64,000 nucleotides of DNA from Amaurobius ferox (GCA_951213105.1 OX578147.1:125581642-125645641); one strand, 5' to 3'; counted from the stretch's first letter, positions 1 to 12,060 are shown. Notes: generated by a model from the sequence alone, not told the origin. Made by a program: numbers and translations.

Positions 1-377
1 TTGCGTTAATAAGCAAAATACATTGTATATCTGATAGCACAATTAATATTCCTTATAAACTTTATGAAATGAATTTTGAAATGTTTACTAAATTTTGAAC
101 TTTTAGGATCACATGTTTTTTAATTTTCTGTCAATTTTCCGAGTAGCAACCTTGAATTATAATTTCATCATAATATAATTAACAATGTTTTTTTTTTCAT
201 AAAAATAACTAATCATATAATTCATGATGAAATATTTTTAAATTGTTACCTTACCTTTGGCTTAGTTTCTCCATATGATTGTAAACAAACAAGGAAAAAA
301 AAATAAAAGCCTAGTATAAGTAAAATAATTTTTATTTTTTCCTTTTAAAATTCCAACCAACTTTGCTTTTGGCTTTT
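1..377. other. AT-rich stretch, nothing recognised
   Basis: Very AT-rich sequence with short homopolymer runs. No open frame, RNA motif or repeat structure was recognised before the hAT-like remnant that begins at its right edge. Confidence 0.5.
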
Positions 378-690
378 CTAGAAATGAACGGCTTTCTCAA
401 AATTAAATTTACATTCAACATTTCCATTATTTTCACAACAGTTTGGACGCAGTTCTGTAAGACGAGTTAAAACAAACACATTTTTCTCACCCAATCTGCT
501 TCGGTTTTGAGTTCTGATTCTATTTCGTGTTGAAAATTCTCTCTCGCACGCAGCTGTTGAAAGGAGATGCTATTATACCAATGCTATTTGAGAAAGTGCT
601 GAAAATCCAAGGTACATTGGCATATCATCTACTGTGGAGGACAAAATCAATTTGCAGAACTCAATTGATTCCATGATAGGATTTCTAAAA
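378..690 (-). pseudogene. hAT-family transposase C-terminal (dimerisation) remnant
   Basis: Read on the reverse strand, this stretch encodes a recognisable hAT C-terminal dimerisation region. A segment near 610-560 reads GFSALSQIALV, followed after two in-frame stops by LLSTAACEREFSTRNRIRTQ and then NRSRLGEKNVFVLTRL. It ends at a stop codon whose complement lies at 378-380. The pattern S-T-A-A-C-E-R-x-F-S-x-x-N-R-I-K-T is the hallmark of hAT transposases and of host genes derived from them, such as ZNF862-like proteins. The two stops at about 574-579 show that it is broken. The N-terminal catalytic part is not visible to the right. It is either a dead transposon end or a decayed host-domesticated copy; the transposon reading is preferred. 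No terminal inverted repeat was identified. Confidence 0.75.
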
Positions 691-934
691 TATAAAGACT
701 GCATTTGAAAAAAATTCTTCTCAACTTTCGTTATGATGAATTTGTAACGATGTACGTGATACCGGATAAAATCAAAATGTTTTTATTTTCAAACCAAATC
801 TCTTTAATTTGCGATTCTAAAAGGGATTATGTTTTCTTTTTTGTTTACAAAATCGGTGTGTGAAAATACTCATTACTTAATTTATAAAGCGTATTTACTT
901 ATTTTCCAGCGTGAAATGCGCGTACAGAGGGGTT

Positions 935-1625
935 ATCCAAATCTCTACTTATAACTATCGACCTTGGATATACTTTAGGATTTTTAATGAATCAATTACA
1001 TTCCAATATTTTTTAAATGCTATTTTTATTTTTTGGTGGTAACCTTCGTGAATTATGATTAATGTACGAGCGCTTCCTGCCATCCACTTAAATACGTTCC
1101 TGTTGGCGACGTTGTTTTTCAGCGACTATTTGACCGATTGCAGGGAAATTTGAAATATTCATAAATATTGTCTTTCGTCACAAGTCGTGACGTAGACGAA
1201 TTTTAAAATTATATCTGTGGACGGAGAAAATTGCGGTTAAAAGTGACCATATTAATTCTATGGGGAAAATTATTTTTGAAACTTTCGCGCGCTGTGTCCA
1301 GAAATTAACGACTATTCTATGTAAAATGTAATATTTTGACATGTTATATATAGTTTGTCGCTAATTAAAAATTATTTTAAATACTTAAAAACAGATTAAG
1401 TGACAAAGTGTGGCGAAGCGTCTTATTTAATGTCAATGTTAAGGAGCACGTGACGAGCCCATATGCAGCAATGTACATTATTGAAGGAAAACCGCTTATA
1501 ACTATCGACATTAGATAAACTTTAGGATTTATGGCGAAACAATTACATTTCAATATCTTTTTAAATGTTATTTTATTTTTGCGGCAACTTCCGCCATTAT
1601 GATTGTACGTTTGTTAAAATTAGAT
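935..1625 (+). repeat. Direct repeat pair of about 140 bp, about 550 bp apart
   Basis: The sequence around 940-1075 recurs at about 1490-1625. Both copies share the order TTATAACTATCGAC, TACTTTAGGATTT, AATCAATTACATT (AACAATTACATT in the second copy), then TTTTTAAATG and a purine-poor tail. The intervening sequence has no visible coding content. They could be the ends of a small LTR-like or tandemly duplicated repeat, but no primer-binding site or clear ends were found. Confidence 0.55.
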
Positions 1626-1820
1626 TTCATTTCGTTTTCTCTCAATGTAATGTGTTAAGTTCTTGTACATACATAATTTTACAGCCCTCCTCTGTCTCTG
1701 TCTGTCTATCTGTAACGCTTGGCAACAAATATGGTGAGATTGGCGATAAATATTGTAACTTTTAAAAAAATGGCACCAAATTCAAAAATATTCGAAATGT
1801 CGGAAAATTAAGTTAACTTA

Positions 1821-1884
1821 AGACAGATACTGTTGCATTAAAAGACAGATACTGTTGCATTAAAAGACAGATACTGTTGCATTA
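1821..1884 (+). repeat. Tandem repeat, 22-bp unit, three copies
   Basis: Three near-perfect head-to-tail copies of AGACAGATACTGTTGCATTA followed by AA start at 1821, 1843 and 1865. A related single copy, AAAGATATTGTTGCATTAAA, lies near 2598 after the first long (AT)n tract. Confidence 0.9.
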
Positions 1885-1914
1885 CCACAATGACTGATTA
1901 AATTTCTTATTTCC

Positions 1915-2045
1915 CCACACAGACCGTCCGATCTACCTGAAGGTGTAAGGTCACTGTTTTGACGGCTGGAACAGCGTCCAACAAGTTAGACCTTAACCCA
2001 ATGGGACTGAGAACCACAGGGCCAGTCTTTCCATTAGCACATTAC
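1915..2045 (-). mobile_element. Diverged copy of the 5S-related SINE 3' region
   Basis: The stretch contains CACAGACCGTCCGATCTACC, then AGGTGTAAGGTCACTG and GACGGCTGGAACAGCGTCC. This is the order seen, more intact, in the reverse-oriented SINE copies at 62.3 kb and in the complement of 7.35-7.42 kb. Flanking target duplications were not found, so this copy is older or rearranged. Confidence 0.6.
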
Positions 2046-2386
2046 TTCTGGGATGGACATTTGGATCTACAGGTTTAAAGTGCCCATACTAAGCGCAGGC
2101 AATGAGATAGTTTTGTACACCGCTATACCAAGTTCGCAGCAAAATCCTGGCCTAGTTATAATATATAACACCACAGCAGTAATATTATTAAATATCATTA
2201 CTATTTTCGCCATTAAATCCCTTGAGTATTGTGGCTTACACACACACACACACACACACATATATGCAAGGTAGCATGAAAAAGTTCGGAGGCTGTGTAG
2301 ATATCTCCAACCCTGATTGGAGGAGAGGGGAACTATTTTACAGTGGCGTAGAGACACATGTGACGCGAGATGGGAAAAGGAATCCT

Positions 2387-2556
<170 letters not shown>

Positions 2557-2824
2557 ATTACTAACTCAATTTTAAAGATACAGATATGTGGTGTTTTTTA
2601 AAGATATTGTTGCATTAAAAATAAAATTTTTTTGATTAACCCAATTTGTCAAAGGAGGTAGTATAAAAATTTAAAAAATGTAACTTTTTGAAAATTAACG
2701 AGAAGACTATTTCATTAACGTAGTCTAATTTCCTACATTACTTTAAACATTTTTGCAATTTACATTGCCCACTTATCTCCAACAGGTAGAGAATTAAAGC
2801 GCGTTTCAATCTTTATGAGACACC

Positions 2825-3194
<370 letters not shown>

Positions 3195-6100
3195 ACATTA
3201 AATTCCATTTAAATGAGACTTAAAGGAAATTTTTATATATCCAGAAGTCACGTGTCCCTTCTATAGTCAAATTAGTCAAACAAAAACAGTTTATTATCAT
3301 ATGATCAAATTTACTCGAAGTTTTCGATTGATAATTCGGAACAGTATAAAATCTTTGCTAAAGACATGTACACATGTACGTTTTCGAATGAAAATTTTTA
3401 TGTCACGTAATTTTATTTTTATCCAACCACGGCAATCTATGTTTCGCCATTTCTTTTAATCGGATCAAAGTGGTTTAAGATTTATAATTTTAACAATTTT
3501 TGATGTCTCATTTTGCATATCAGAGATCCGTTTTCTTTTCAAAAGATCTTTACATGAATAAAAAATGACGTGCTAATTCAAATTTCCCTTGCAGAGAGAC
3601 CGTATATAAAGTTAAAATTTCGTGCTTTTTATTCGTTTTTATTCTTTAAGATAGCCAAATGTATATAATTTTTTAATCAGCAGAATATGTTTGAGAACGC
3701 ACTTTTGAGCAAATGATTAAAATTGGGAATGACATAAAAGAAAGATTATTTACCCAAAAGAAACAAATAAAGACTTCTTTTTAAAAATAATATGTATAAC
3801 TACATTTTGTTTATGCTTTAAAAGTTAATATTTTTTCATTTTTACCTCATTATACATATTAAAATTTTTTTATCAAAATTGGCTGTTTTTTTAGTTCTAA
3901 AGTTGTGTTTTTCAATGCATATAATATGTTACATGAAATTGGGGATAACAAACTTTCAGTACCATTTTACTATTTCATTATTTTTTACATCAGATTTATG
4001 GACTCTCGCTAATAATTACAATAAATGTTGGTCCTTGCCTCTTCGTCTTGACGAGAGCTCATTGCATATTGATTATTTTGTTTTAAATCATTTCACGAGA
4101 AAATAAAGTAATCAATCTCCTTCTTTATTTAGACGTTTGAATTGATACGCTTATTAAATAAATAAATATTACATAAATAAATAAAACAAATATCTATACT
4201 AAGACTCAACCATAGACAAGTCGCTGATTCCGTCCACTGGGAAATATTTCGTCTGCTTCTGCGAGCTGCTATTTTCCTCAGCAACTAGAATGGCTCGTTA
4301 TCTCCACCCACTTCTCTTCTTCTGAATCCATGATAGAATCCATCTGAATCCATGCCAAAGCAGCTAATTATTATATAAAAGTTTAGAATCTATTTTAAAG
4401 TCATTGGATATTTTGTTCTATAAAGGTCGTATAAAATGTTAAATTTCGTATTTTTAGAAAATACCTTCCCCAGTTTTAAAAATATTTTATATAAACTTTT
4501 CTTATATACGATTCTCTGCAATTTTACAATTGAAAGTTTCTCTCTAGAACTGATGGTTGAAAAGTTATATGCCTGGTCAATCTTTTTGAAGCACAACGTA
4601 TTCTTGGATTTTGGACAAACAGATGGACAACACTGAGGCGATATATTCGAATCATGGAGATGGAGTTAGAGTATAAGAGATCAAACTCAGGGATGACACT
4701 TGAAAATGCCATAACCATGGAGTTAAAAAGAAGGCGATAAAACTCCTATGGATGAAACTCTTGAAAATGCCATAATGATTTGAAAATTATATCTAGATGT
4801 CGCTAGTGTCAGTAAAGTAGTTGCTATTATTGGTAGACACAACAGAATGGTGTAGTATGTGGTATATGCATTTTTGATTATTTCTAAATTAAGGGTTCCC
4901 TAATTATGAGTATAATTAACCTGTATTTTTATATAGTTTTAGGACAGAGTACAGAATATATGGAGGTGAAAGTAAATTGAAAGGTAAAATAATTTTGAAT
5001 ACGTAGGAATAGTCTTTATTGCTTCAGTTCTACTTTACATTACGCTAATAATTTATTTTTACAAAATTGACAGTTTAAATAAGTATTTTAGGCTTTTCGC
5101 CATAGAAATACATACAATGAAGGACTATTTATCTTATCCCAGCTCCACCTGAATTATTGTCTCAAATGATATTGGCATTCAGTATGGAGTTTTTACGCCT
5201 TCCACCATGTTTAACCTTAACGAATCGAATGTTACGAAATATTTTTCATTTCGATTTCAAGAATCGTACAAATCGCTTTCAAATACAAAAAGAATTGAGC
5301 AACTAAACTATTCAACCTTTTAAAGTTTTATGTTAGAATGTAACAATTCCACTTTATTTACTCTGAAACTTAAATTCGTAGTTTAAATGCTATAGTTAAA
5401 GCTTTAATTAGGATTTTAGTTTAACGTTTCAATTAGGATTCTTCAAAGAATGTTAAATTTGCATGGTTAAATTTTTTTTCACATCGGTCTAGCGATCGAA
5501 TTAGATTTTGAATAAGATTTCAAGAAATGGGATGCTTTTTAAATTCGATTTAGGTGAAGATTTACAATAGCTTTTTATTATATCATTTCAGCATCCCAAG
5601 CATTATATTTCTTACATTAATTTGTCAGGGTTGTTTGGAATGGAAGGCAAAGGGATTTTATGGAATGTCAATTGATAAAGGAAAGCGGGAAAAGGAATAT
5701 TTAACCGTTCACTTTAAAAGTTAATTATAATCTTATATGCAAAGCTACTGGTTATTTGATACTGAATAACACTTCTGACTTAATTTATAATATGTGTAAT
5801 ATTAGAAAGTATTTGGATTTAAAACTTTTGGGTTTTAAGATTTATCAGTCTTTAATACAGATATTGAAGACTGATATAAAATAATTGTCTCTCTTCATAA
5901 TCATTTTATTACAATTAAAAGTGTTAAATAAAAAGTAAACAACTTCCCTTTGTTGCTGCATTTTGTTTTATTAATTAATTATTTATTTAAAGGTAATATT
6001 ATGTATTTAGAAATATCAGATGTTTCCCGACTGGCACGTAGTAGCAGTATACTAGCTAACTCATACATTTTGTTATTATGAACGTAATTTTATATCTAAG

Positions 6101-6400
6101 GAATATTCAATTTATAGATATGTTGATAATGTACAGAGTTTGGCAGAATCGAATATACATGTATTTGAAATACATTTTCAAAATACATTTGTATTTTTTA
6201 TTTTAAACTTAAAAAAATTAAAGTAATTTGGTATTGTATCTAAAATACATTTTTAAGGTATTTTCTATTTTCAAAATATTCAAAATACATTTGTTATGAT
6301 ATTTAAACAATTTGCAAACGAAAAATTACGGCTAATCTGTATTTTGTCTAGTCATTGAATTCATTTCTAGAAGTTAATCTAAATATCTTATTACCTGCCA
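3195..6400. other. AT-rich region, no gene or named repeat recognised
   Basis: Only short frames broken by stops are present. Near 6160-6290 there are several TACATTTT/AAAATACATTT runs. No coding signature, RNA gene or clear repeat border was found. Confidence 0.5.
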
Positions 6401-7024
6401 TTCGGGTTCCTGTTATCCTTCAGTATTTTTATAATTCTGTTTGTCTGTTTAATTAACTATCTGATATGGAAGTAAATTGTGGGGTATTTGATAGACTAAC
6501 AATGTGATAGACTGACGTAGATTTGATAGACTGATGTATTGGATAGTCCATGAAGCTAGCGTTCCTTGGATTTCCGTTTTAAATGATTGTGTGGCAGCGT
6601 CATTATTTGGCGTGCTCAGAATATCAGGGATAAGTAGTTGAGGTTCAACCAGATTTCGCTTGAATAAATTCCAGTTGACACACGCTGGTCCTAAACTTGC
6701 TGGGAGAAATGTATTTAAGCGAAAAGTCACCAATGACGATAAATGATCCGAGTCGAATTCATCTAGGGTATCAGTGTTGTGAGTATAAATTATGTTTATA
6801 GTTAAAACGAAGTCAGTGAAAGTAACATAATTGGCTCTTACTTCAAAACATGTATGGCGCGGTAGAGGGATGATATTCGTGTTTGTGGTGTTTAATAGGT
6901 TTTAGATGTCTTTGTGACACTCCTTCCTCCTAAGGGAACCCAGTCGCAGATGGTGAGAATTGAAATCTCCTGCAAGAATGGTGTTTGGCTATCTCGAGAA
7001 TAGCAGTTCTAGTTTCGGAGTTAC

Positions 7025-7438
7025 ACTATATTTCCCACTTCTTCCCGGTCGTCCAAATAGTTGCTCAAGTCCTTTGGATGAGTCGGACGGCCTGGGTTTT
7101 CCACTATATTTCCCACTTGGGTGGGTGACCACCTGGGAACACCGCGTGCTATTGGCACATTTCGGACGCGGTAGCCCGGTGGTTTGCGCGCTGGATTTGT
7201 ACGCTGCCACAACTGCCGCCGTGTTCATGCGGAGTACGATCACGTTAAACATGTGGGTCCGTAGGTCCTTCCGTGAGGTTGGTGATAGGGGAGGGAGGGT
7301 ACGGGCCCTGTGGATGTCTCCCCCACTGGGTTTCAGTTTAAATTGGGTGGCACTTCCCGGCCGTCCAAATAGTTACCTTACACCTTTCTGGTAGGTCGGA
7401 CGGTCTGGGTCTCAATAACAACAACTATAGTTCCCAGA
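7025..7438 (+). mobile_element. Tandem pair of SINE-related insertions with three target repeats
   Basis: Two insertions are nested in the retrotransposon endonuclease. The direct repeat ACTATATTTCCCACTT occurs at 7025-7040 and exactly again at 7103-7118. A diverged form, ACTATAGTTCCCAGA, follows the second insert at about 7424-7438. The first insert (7041-7102, 62 bp) contains only the SINE 3' tail. The second (7119-7423) is a longer copy starting inside 5S-like sequence. Two inserts with three target copies imply sequential or coupled integration at one site. Confidence 0.8.
7119..7423 (+). mobile_element. 5S rRNA-derived SINE copy, 5'-truncated
   Basis: The first ~40 bases (ACTTGGGTGGGTGACCACCT then GGGAACACCGCGTGCTATTG) match the 3' part of eukaryotic 5S rRNA (ACTTGGATGGGAGACCGCCT, GGGAATACCGGGTGCTGTAG). 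A body of about 200 bp follows, then the shared tail CCCGGCCGTCCAAATAG, GGTAGGTCGGACGGTCTGGG and a short (AAC)n run. 5S-derived heads define SINE3-type retroposons. The promoter-bearing first ~75 bases of 5S are missing, so this copy cannot start its own RNA polymerase III transcription from an internal 5S promoter. Confidence 0.72.
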
Positions 7439-7754
7439 TCCAAATCTTTTACTTTAATACTAGTATTTACAATACCCTTCAGACTAAAGTTTTTAACTGC
7501 ATCGTAGGGAAAACTTAATATACTGCTATGCCCCTTTAAGGCGCCCTGGAAACACGTTAGAATTTTTATAGTTTTGGTAACAGTTATAGTTTGCTATATT
7601 TATATATATATTTCTGTTAATCATAGTTTCCTGTATAAGTATGGCATCGGCATCGTTCGCATTTCCAAAGTTTATAAGTTTATTTATTCTAGGAGACATG
7701 GCGTTCGCATTACAAAATAATATTTTAAGGGCATCTTGTTCAAACCTATCCATG

Positions 7755-8506
7755 GTGGACTGTTCCTGTTGAGTTCAGCTCTGATTTGCATTATTTCAAA
7801 GCATATCGACATGGGATCATTTTGTTTTTCAAACATTGCAAAGAGTTGTGTCAAAATTTGTTTTATTTGATTTACATTAAACTTCCTGAGGAATTCATTG
7901 ACAACCTGGAAAATCTCCGTTAAGTTGTCATTTTCTGAATTCTCCGTTGTTCCGTTCTCAGTTTCCTCTACTACTAGTATTTTTTTAGAAGCTATCTCAG
8001 CCGCGGATTTTGGTATATTTAGTTTCTTCGTTCGTTTTCTTGTTTTTCAGTTTGTTTTGTATTTTCTACCTAGAGCTTCTTTTCTAGTACGATATTCTTC
8101 TTTCTTCGCGGTTTGCTTTTTATAACAATTGAGTCTGTTCCCTTTCAACTATCTGTTTATGTTTTTTCTTAAATCCAGCAGCAAAAGTTGAGCACCTTCT
8201 TCCAGCGGGCGGGCTACTTGAGGTAGTTTTAGGACTATCTGAGCACCATTTTGGGAGTGACATTTAAGTTACTGGTAAATCCTCCGTTGACACCTATTAA
8301 AGCCGATATTCGGTCGGAATAGAGTACATGAAGTTGCTTATGGCCCTGTCCGGAAGATTCTGCCATAAATGTTTTAAATGGTCAGAAAACTCAGTGGTAT
8401 TCTGAGAAGGTTGCAATTGTGTCCCAGCATATCCCAGACGAGTTTTATTATTGGTAGATCTAGGGACCTGGCTGGCCATAGGAGGGAATGGAGTCCTTGA
8501 AGACAT
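7755..8506 (-). pseudogene. ORF1-like protein of the same retrotransposon, frameshifted
   Basis: On the reverse strand, 8506-8297 encodes a short Ser/Pro/Gln-rich segment. Further on, other frames give a lysine-rich stretch (GFKKKHKQIVERE, near 8190-8140) and a segment EIFQVVNEFLRKFNVNQIKQ followed by LTQLFAMFEKQNDPMS (about 7905-7815). These lie in different frames, so the gene is broken by indels. No CCHC zinc knuckle was seen. The assignment as ORF1 rests mainly on position directly upstream of the endonuclease ORF and on composition. Confidence 0.5.
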
Positions 8507-8516
8507 TGTTGAGAAA

Positions 8517-10000
8517 GTTGTGGAATATATTTACATCGATACCAGATTTATAGGTTAGAGTAAATATTAAGTTCTTCCAAAGACGGATTGAAATTTTTGA
8601 TGCAACGAATTTACGAAAACGAAATTTTGAACATTTTCTATGTTCTCAGATTTTTTTTTTATAAAACCTAAAGAAATTGTCTTTTGTAAGAAATTTCACA
8701 CGTGGATCAATTTCGGAATAAGTATATTTACATTCATATGAATTTATAAAATTTAGAAAATATTAAATTCTTCTGAAGAGAAAATGAAATTTTCAATGCA
8801 TAATCTGCCAAAAAACGGGATTTTGGATATCATGCATGTGCTCAGATTTTCTCTGATGCAACATGTATAAATTATTTTATGTAGGATACTTGAGACGTGG
8901 AGCATTTTCTGGATAAGCATATTGAAAACGATACCAAATTTATAGATTTTAGAAAATATTAAATTATTCTGAAGCCTGATTGATATTTTCCATGTTCAAT
9001 ATGAACGAAAACTGGAATTTGATTATTATCCATATGCTCAAACTTTCTCTTATATATACTAAATTAGTTTATGATGGAAATTTACACGTAAAGCTGTTTT
9101 GAAATACATATTTATACAACGATACCATAATTATATGTTTTGAAAAATGTTAAATTTCTGTGAAGACTGAAATTTTCGTTGCACACTTTTATCAAAATTG
9201 AACTATTGAACATTATCTATGTTCTCAGATTTTCTCTTAGAAAAACTAAATAAATTGTTTTTTGTTGAACATTTCATAAACAAGCGATTGAAATTTTCGA
9301 TGCATAATATGCCAGAAAATGCGATTTTGGATTTTATTTTTATGCTGAAATTTTTCCTTATGAAACATATATAAATTATTTTTTTAGGAACTATTTTTTT
9401 AACACGTAGAGCAATTTTGAGACAGATATCTTTATAACGATTCTAAATTTAGAGAAATTTTTGGAAATGTTAAATTTCTGTGAAGACTGATCGGAATTAT
9501 AGATGCATAGTTTGCTCGAAAATAAGATTTTGAATTTTATCTATATTCTCAGATTTTCTGATATAAAAACTAAATACATTATTTTTTGTAGAAAATTTTA
9601 CACGTGGAGTAATTTCATGAAAAATATACATACACCGATACCAAATTTAGAGACTTTAGACAATAATTGCTTCCTCTGAGGGCCAATTGAAATTACTGAC
9701 GCAGAATATGAACGAAAATGAAATTTTGTTTTTATGTTTCATGAGTTTCTTTCCATGAGATTTTTTCTTACAAAACCGAAAAAAAAATGTTCTGAATGGA
9801 AAATTTGACACATGGAGCAATTTTATGATAAATATCTCTAGAACGATATAAAATGTATAGGTTTTAGAAAATGTTAAATTTCTCTAAAGAGCGATTGAAA
9901 TTTTAGCTGCACAATTTACACGAAAAGGGGATTTGAACAATATATGCTCAGATTTCCAATTATAAAACATAAATAAATAATCTGATGTTGAAAAGCATGC
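8517..10000 (+). repeat. Tandem array of diverged ~200-bp units
   Basis: About seven units repeat one order: CACGTGGAGCAATTT, ATAAATAT, ACGATACCAAATTTATAG, AGAAAATATTAAATT, CTGAAGACTGATTGAAATTT, a GATGCATAATTTGCC-like block, CTCAGATTTTCTC and a TAAATTATTTTTTGTA block. Anchor blocks of the ACGATACCAAATTTATAG type fall near 8538, 8730, 8930, 9120, 9437, 9636 and 9845. Copies differ by many substitutions, indicating an old array. It ends just before composite repeat copy A. Confidence 0.8.
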
Positions 10001-10969
10001 ACACTAATGAAACAGGAACTTGCGTATAACTTATAAGCACTTAGACTCGAAAAGTTAAAGTTAATGAGATCTCTTCCCTGGAGGGGGTATAATATTCTAG
10101 ATAGATATTTAGGTCCCTTGAGTTAAAGTGTTTTAACCTATACCGCACTGCTAATATATGCATTTCATCGTTTAATGACTTTAATAAATGCCAGTTATAA
10201 GGCACATCTGCTGCATAGTAGAACGAATTTGACGTCTAAAGCGTAAAACCGTAAATGGTCATCCATTTGAAAGTAAAATTTAATTACTAGGTGGGCTCGG
10301 GCATATGAAATATGTAAGCTGTGAAATATTTGAAATTAAAACTTTATTTATCAAATATTTATGAAATTGGAAGCATAAAAATTAGCTTCAATATTCGAGA
10401 ATCCTAGCATATAAGTTTTTAGAATTTAAATATTATCGAAGTAACACATTGGAATCAAATAGCAATAAATCAAAGTAACATACTGAAATCACAAAAACGT
10501 ATTTTATATACGGTGGTACGCTTCAATCACAATGCATGCAAGTGCACATGGCTTGATTAGCTGTTTAAAAGTTTCTGTTTACTTGTTAATTATAGGAAGA
10601 GTAGTGAGCATGCGCAGTTCAAAAATGGGCGTTTCGCACTGGTACAGTTCGTTTCACTAATTGAAATTGAAATTCTGTAAATCTGGGTGCAATTTCACTC
10701 ACGTACACATGCAGAATTTCATCTCTTTGCATCCAGATTAAGTGTGGCAAAAGGGATCGCTGTATTAAAAAATGGGGAAAACTTACAGACTCCGATAGCA
10801 TGTGCCAAGTGGTGCACCACCAGTAACGGTGGAGCTCACACCCGCTCGTGCAGACAATTATGTAAGAAATATAAGAGCGTTAAGAGAAAACCGAAGTAAG
10901 ACGACCTAAATCTAATCAAGAACCTCGATCTCTCGCCCAACATCTACCCCGACGGAATGTGCTAACACC

Positions 10970-11208
10970 ACAAGGAGACCCTTCGTGTTCAGTTTGAAAT
11001 CGAACCTAGAGCCAAACCCCCGCAACTGGAAGACCCAAGCTTCTCTGCCAAGAGGAAGACGACCGAAGATTCGATTTCGGTGTATTTAAGTTTCACATTT
11101 TAACATGTATGTTTAGATAATCTGAAAAACGTGGTTAAAACTGACGAGGACGGAAATATTCGCTTTATGCTGTTAACGCGGTACTTTACCAATTGGATAC
11201 GAATGGCG

Positions 11209-11277
<69 letters not shown>

Positions 11278-11470
11278 TATGTAAAACTTTCTATGGTTTG
11301 GCGGTTAGAATAAATATGAGGCAGAACCCACAAAATTTATTACTTTGGCAACATTGTTTAATTAAAACTGGAATCGAGAAAACGTTGCGTTTGAGGTGAG
11401 GACAGAACTCGCCAGGCTCATATTTATGAACTTGCTGCCCAACTCTGTAGGCACTAGACCGGTGCAATGA
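10970..11470 (-). repeat. Reverse tRNA-like module block, copy 1
   Basis: On the reverse strand three tRNA-like modules can be recognised, this being the most decayed set. The first (about 11060-10990) keeps a CTTGGCAGAGAAGCTTGGG A-box-like run and GGTTCGATTTC. The second (around 11205-11125) keeps GTAAAGTACCGCG and is abutted by a (TA)n tract. The third (about 11465-11390) has GGTCTAGTGCC and GAGTTCTGTCCTC. The better-kept copies are at 17.75 and 52.56 kb. Confidence 0.6.
11213..11272. repeat. (TA)n microsatellite
   Basis: About 60 bp of TA repeats placed exactly where the other copies of the module block have a T-rich linker (17990-18010, 52795-52815). Confidence 0.9.
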
Positions 11471-11659
11471 TGACAATATCTGAAATTAGGAACTATTAAA
11501 GTTTTTATTATAAAATAATTTAAAAAATAAAGGAACCAAGAGAAGCCTTTGAATGCGAAATTTTAGTTTAGAATCATATAAAGAAGACAAGAAAGATCAA
11601 TCATGCTTAAAACATTGATTATGAAACACTTTCCAACTTCAATGCAATTTTATTTAAAA

Positions 11660-12060
11660 AAGTCTAAAATGCAATACATTCCTCGGTAATATTTTAAAAC
11701 TTATCACAATACTACATTAATTTATTATATTTGAAAACTTAAACCTTCATTGAAAAAAATGAACTTCATTCAAATGACGGCATTGAAATATAAATTGTCT
11801 GGTTTAAATATCTCTAAAATGCGATACATTCCACGGTACTATTTTTAAAACTATCATAATACTACGGTAATTTATTATATTTGAAAACTTCGTCGAAAAC
11901 AACTGAAATTAATTCAAATGACGTCATAGAAAAAATAACACGCCTGGATCTCTCTATAAAAACAGCATTTCATTCATAACTTTCTCCCATTCATTTCATT
12001 CATCACAATACTATAATAATTTATTTTATTTAAAAATTAAGACCATGGAGCCACAAGTAA
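11660..12060 (+). repeat. Weak tandem repeat, about 165-bp unit, ~2.5 copies
   Basis: The block ATCACAATACTACATTAATT, TTATATTTGAAAACTT, then a CAAATGACG-like run recurs near 11703, 11866 and 12004. Copies are diverged and shortened. It is part of the DNA present in composite copy A and absent from copy B. Confidence 0.55.

Larger units (their letters stand above)
6450..7753 (-). pseudogene. APE-type endonuclease of a non-LTR retrotransposon (split, broken)
   Basis: This domain nicks target DNA during target-primed reverse transcription. The N-terminal part (7753-7526) contains LKILFCNANAMSPRINKL and then ADAILIQETMIN, matching the strand-Asn and catalytic Glu motifs of the family. After the nested SINE pair the frame resumes with ILAGDFNSHHLRLGSLRRKE, carrying the catalytic Asp-Asn of GDFN. 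Near 6760 it continues with DEFDSDHLSSL, the final Asp-His motif. The segment 6733-6449 reads as the linker that normally precedes the reverse transcriptase. At least one in-frame stop (after KECHKD) and the SINE insertion make it non-functional. The start at 7753 follows directly on the end of ORF1, as is usual for two-ORF elements. Confidence 0.78.
6440..8520 (-). mobile_element. Non-LTR retrotransposon remnant (ORF1 plus endonuclease), reverse strand
   Basis: On the reverse strand the order is: an ORF1-like hydrophilic protein (about 8506-7755), then the start of an ORF2 APE-type endonuclease (7753-7440), a nested SINE pair (7025-7438), then the rest of the endonuclease (7020-6450). The endonuclease motifs LKILFCNANAM, ILIQET, LAGDFNSHHLRLG and DEFDSDHL occur in the order expected for Jockey/I-type elements. 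No reverse transcriptase motif is visible to the left of 6450, so the element lacks its 3' part. That is the opposite of the usual 5' truncation and suggests later deletion or interruption. Confidence 0.75.

Noticed and set aside
935..1625. LTR retrotransposon or solo LTR pair
   Set aside because: No TG...CA ends, primer-binding site or coding sequence; kept only as a direct repeat.
6960..7394. 144-codon open frame
   Set aside because: It runs across the SINE pair and the 5S-derived sequence; composition and position show a by-product of the retroposon.
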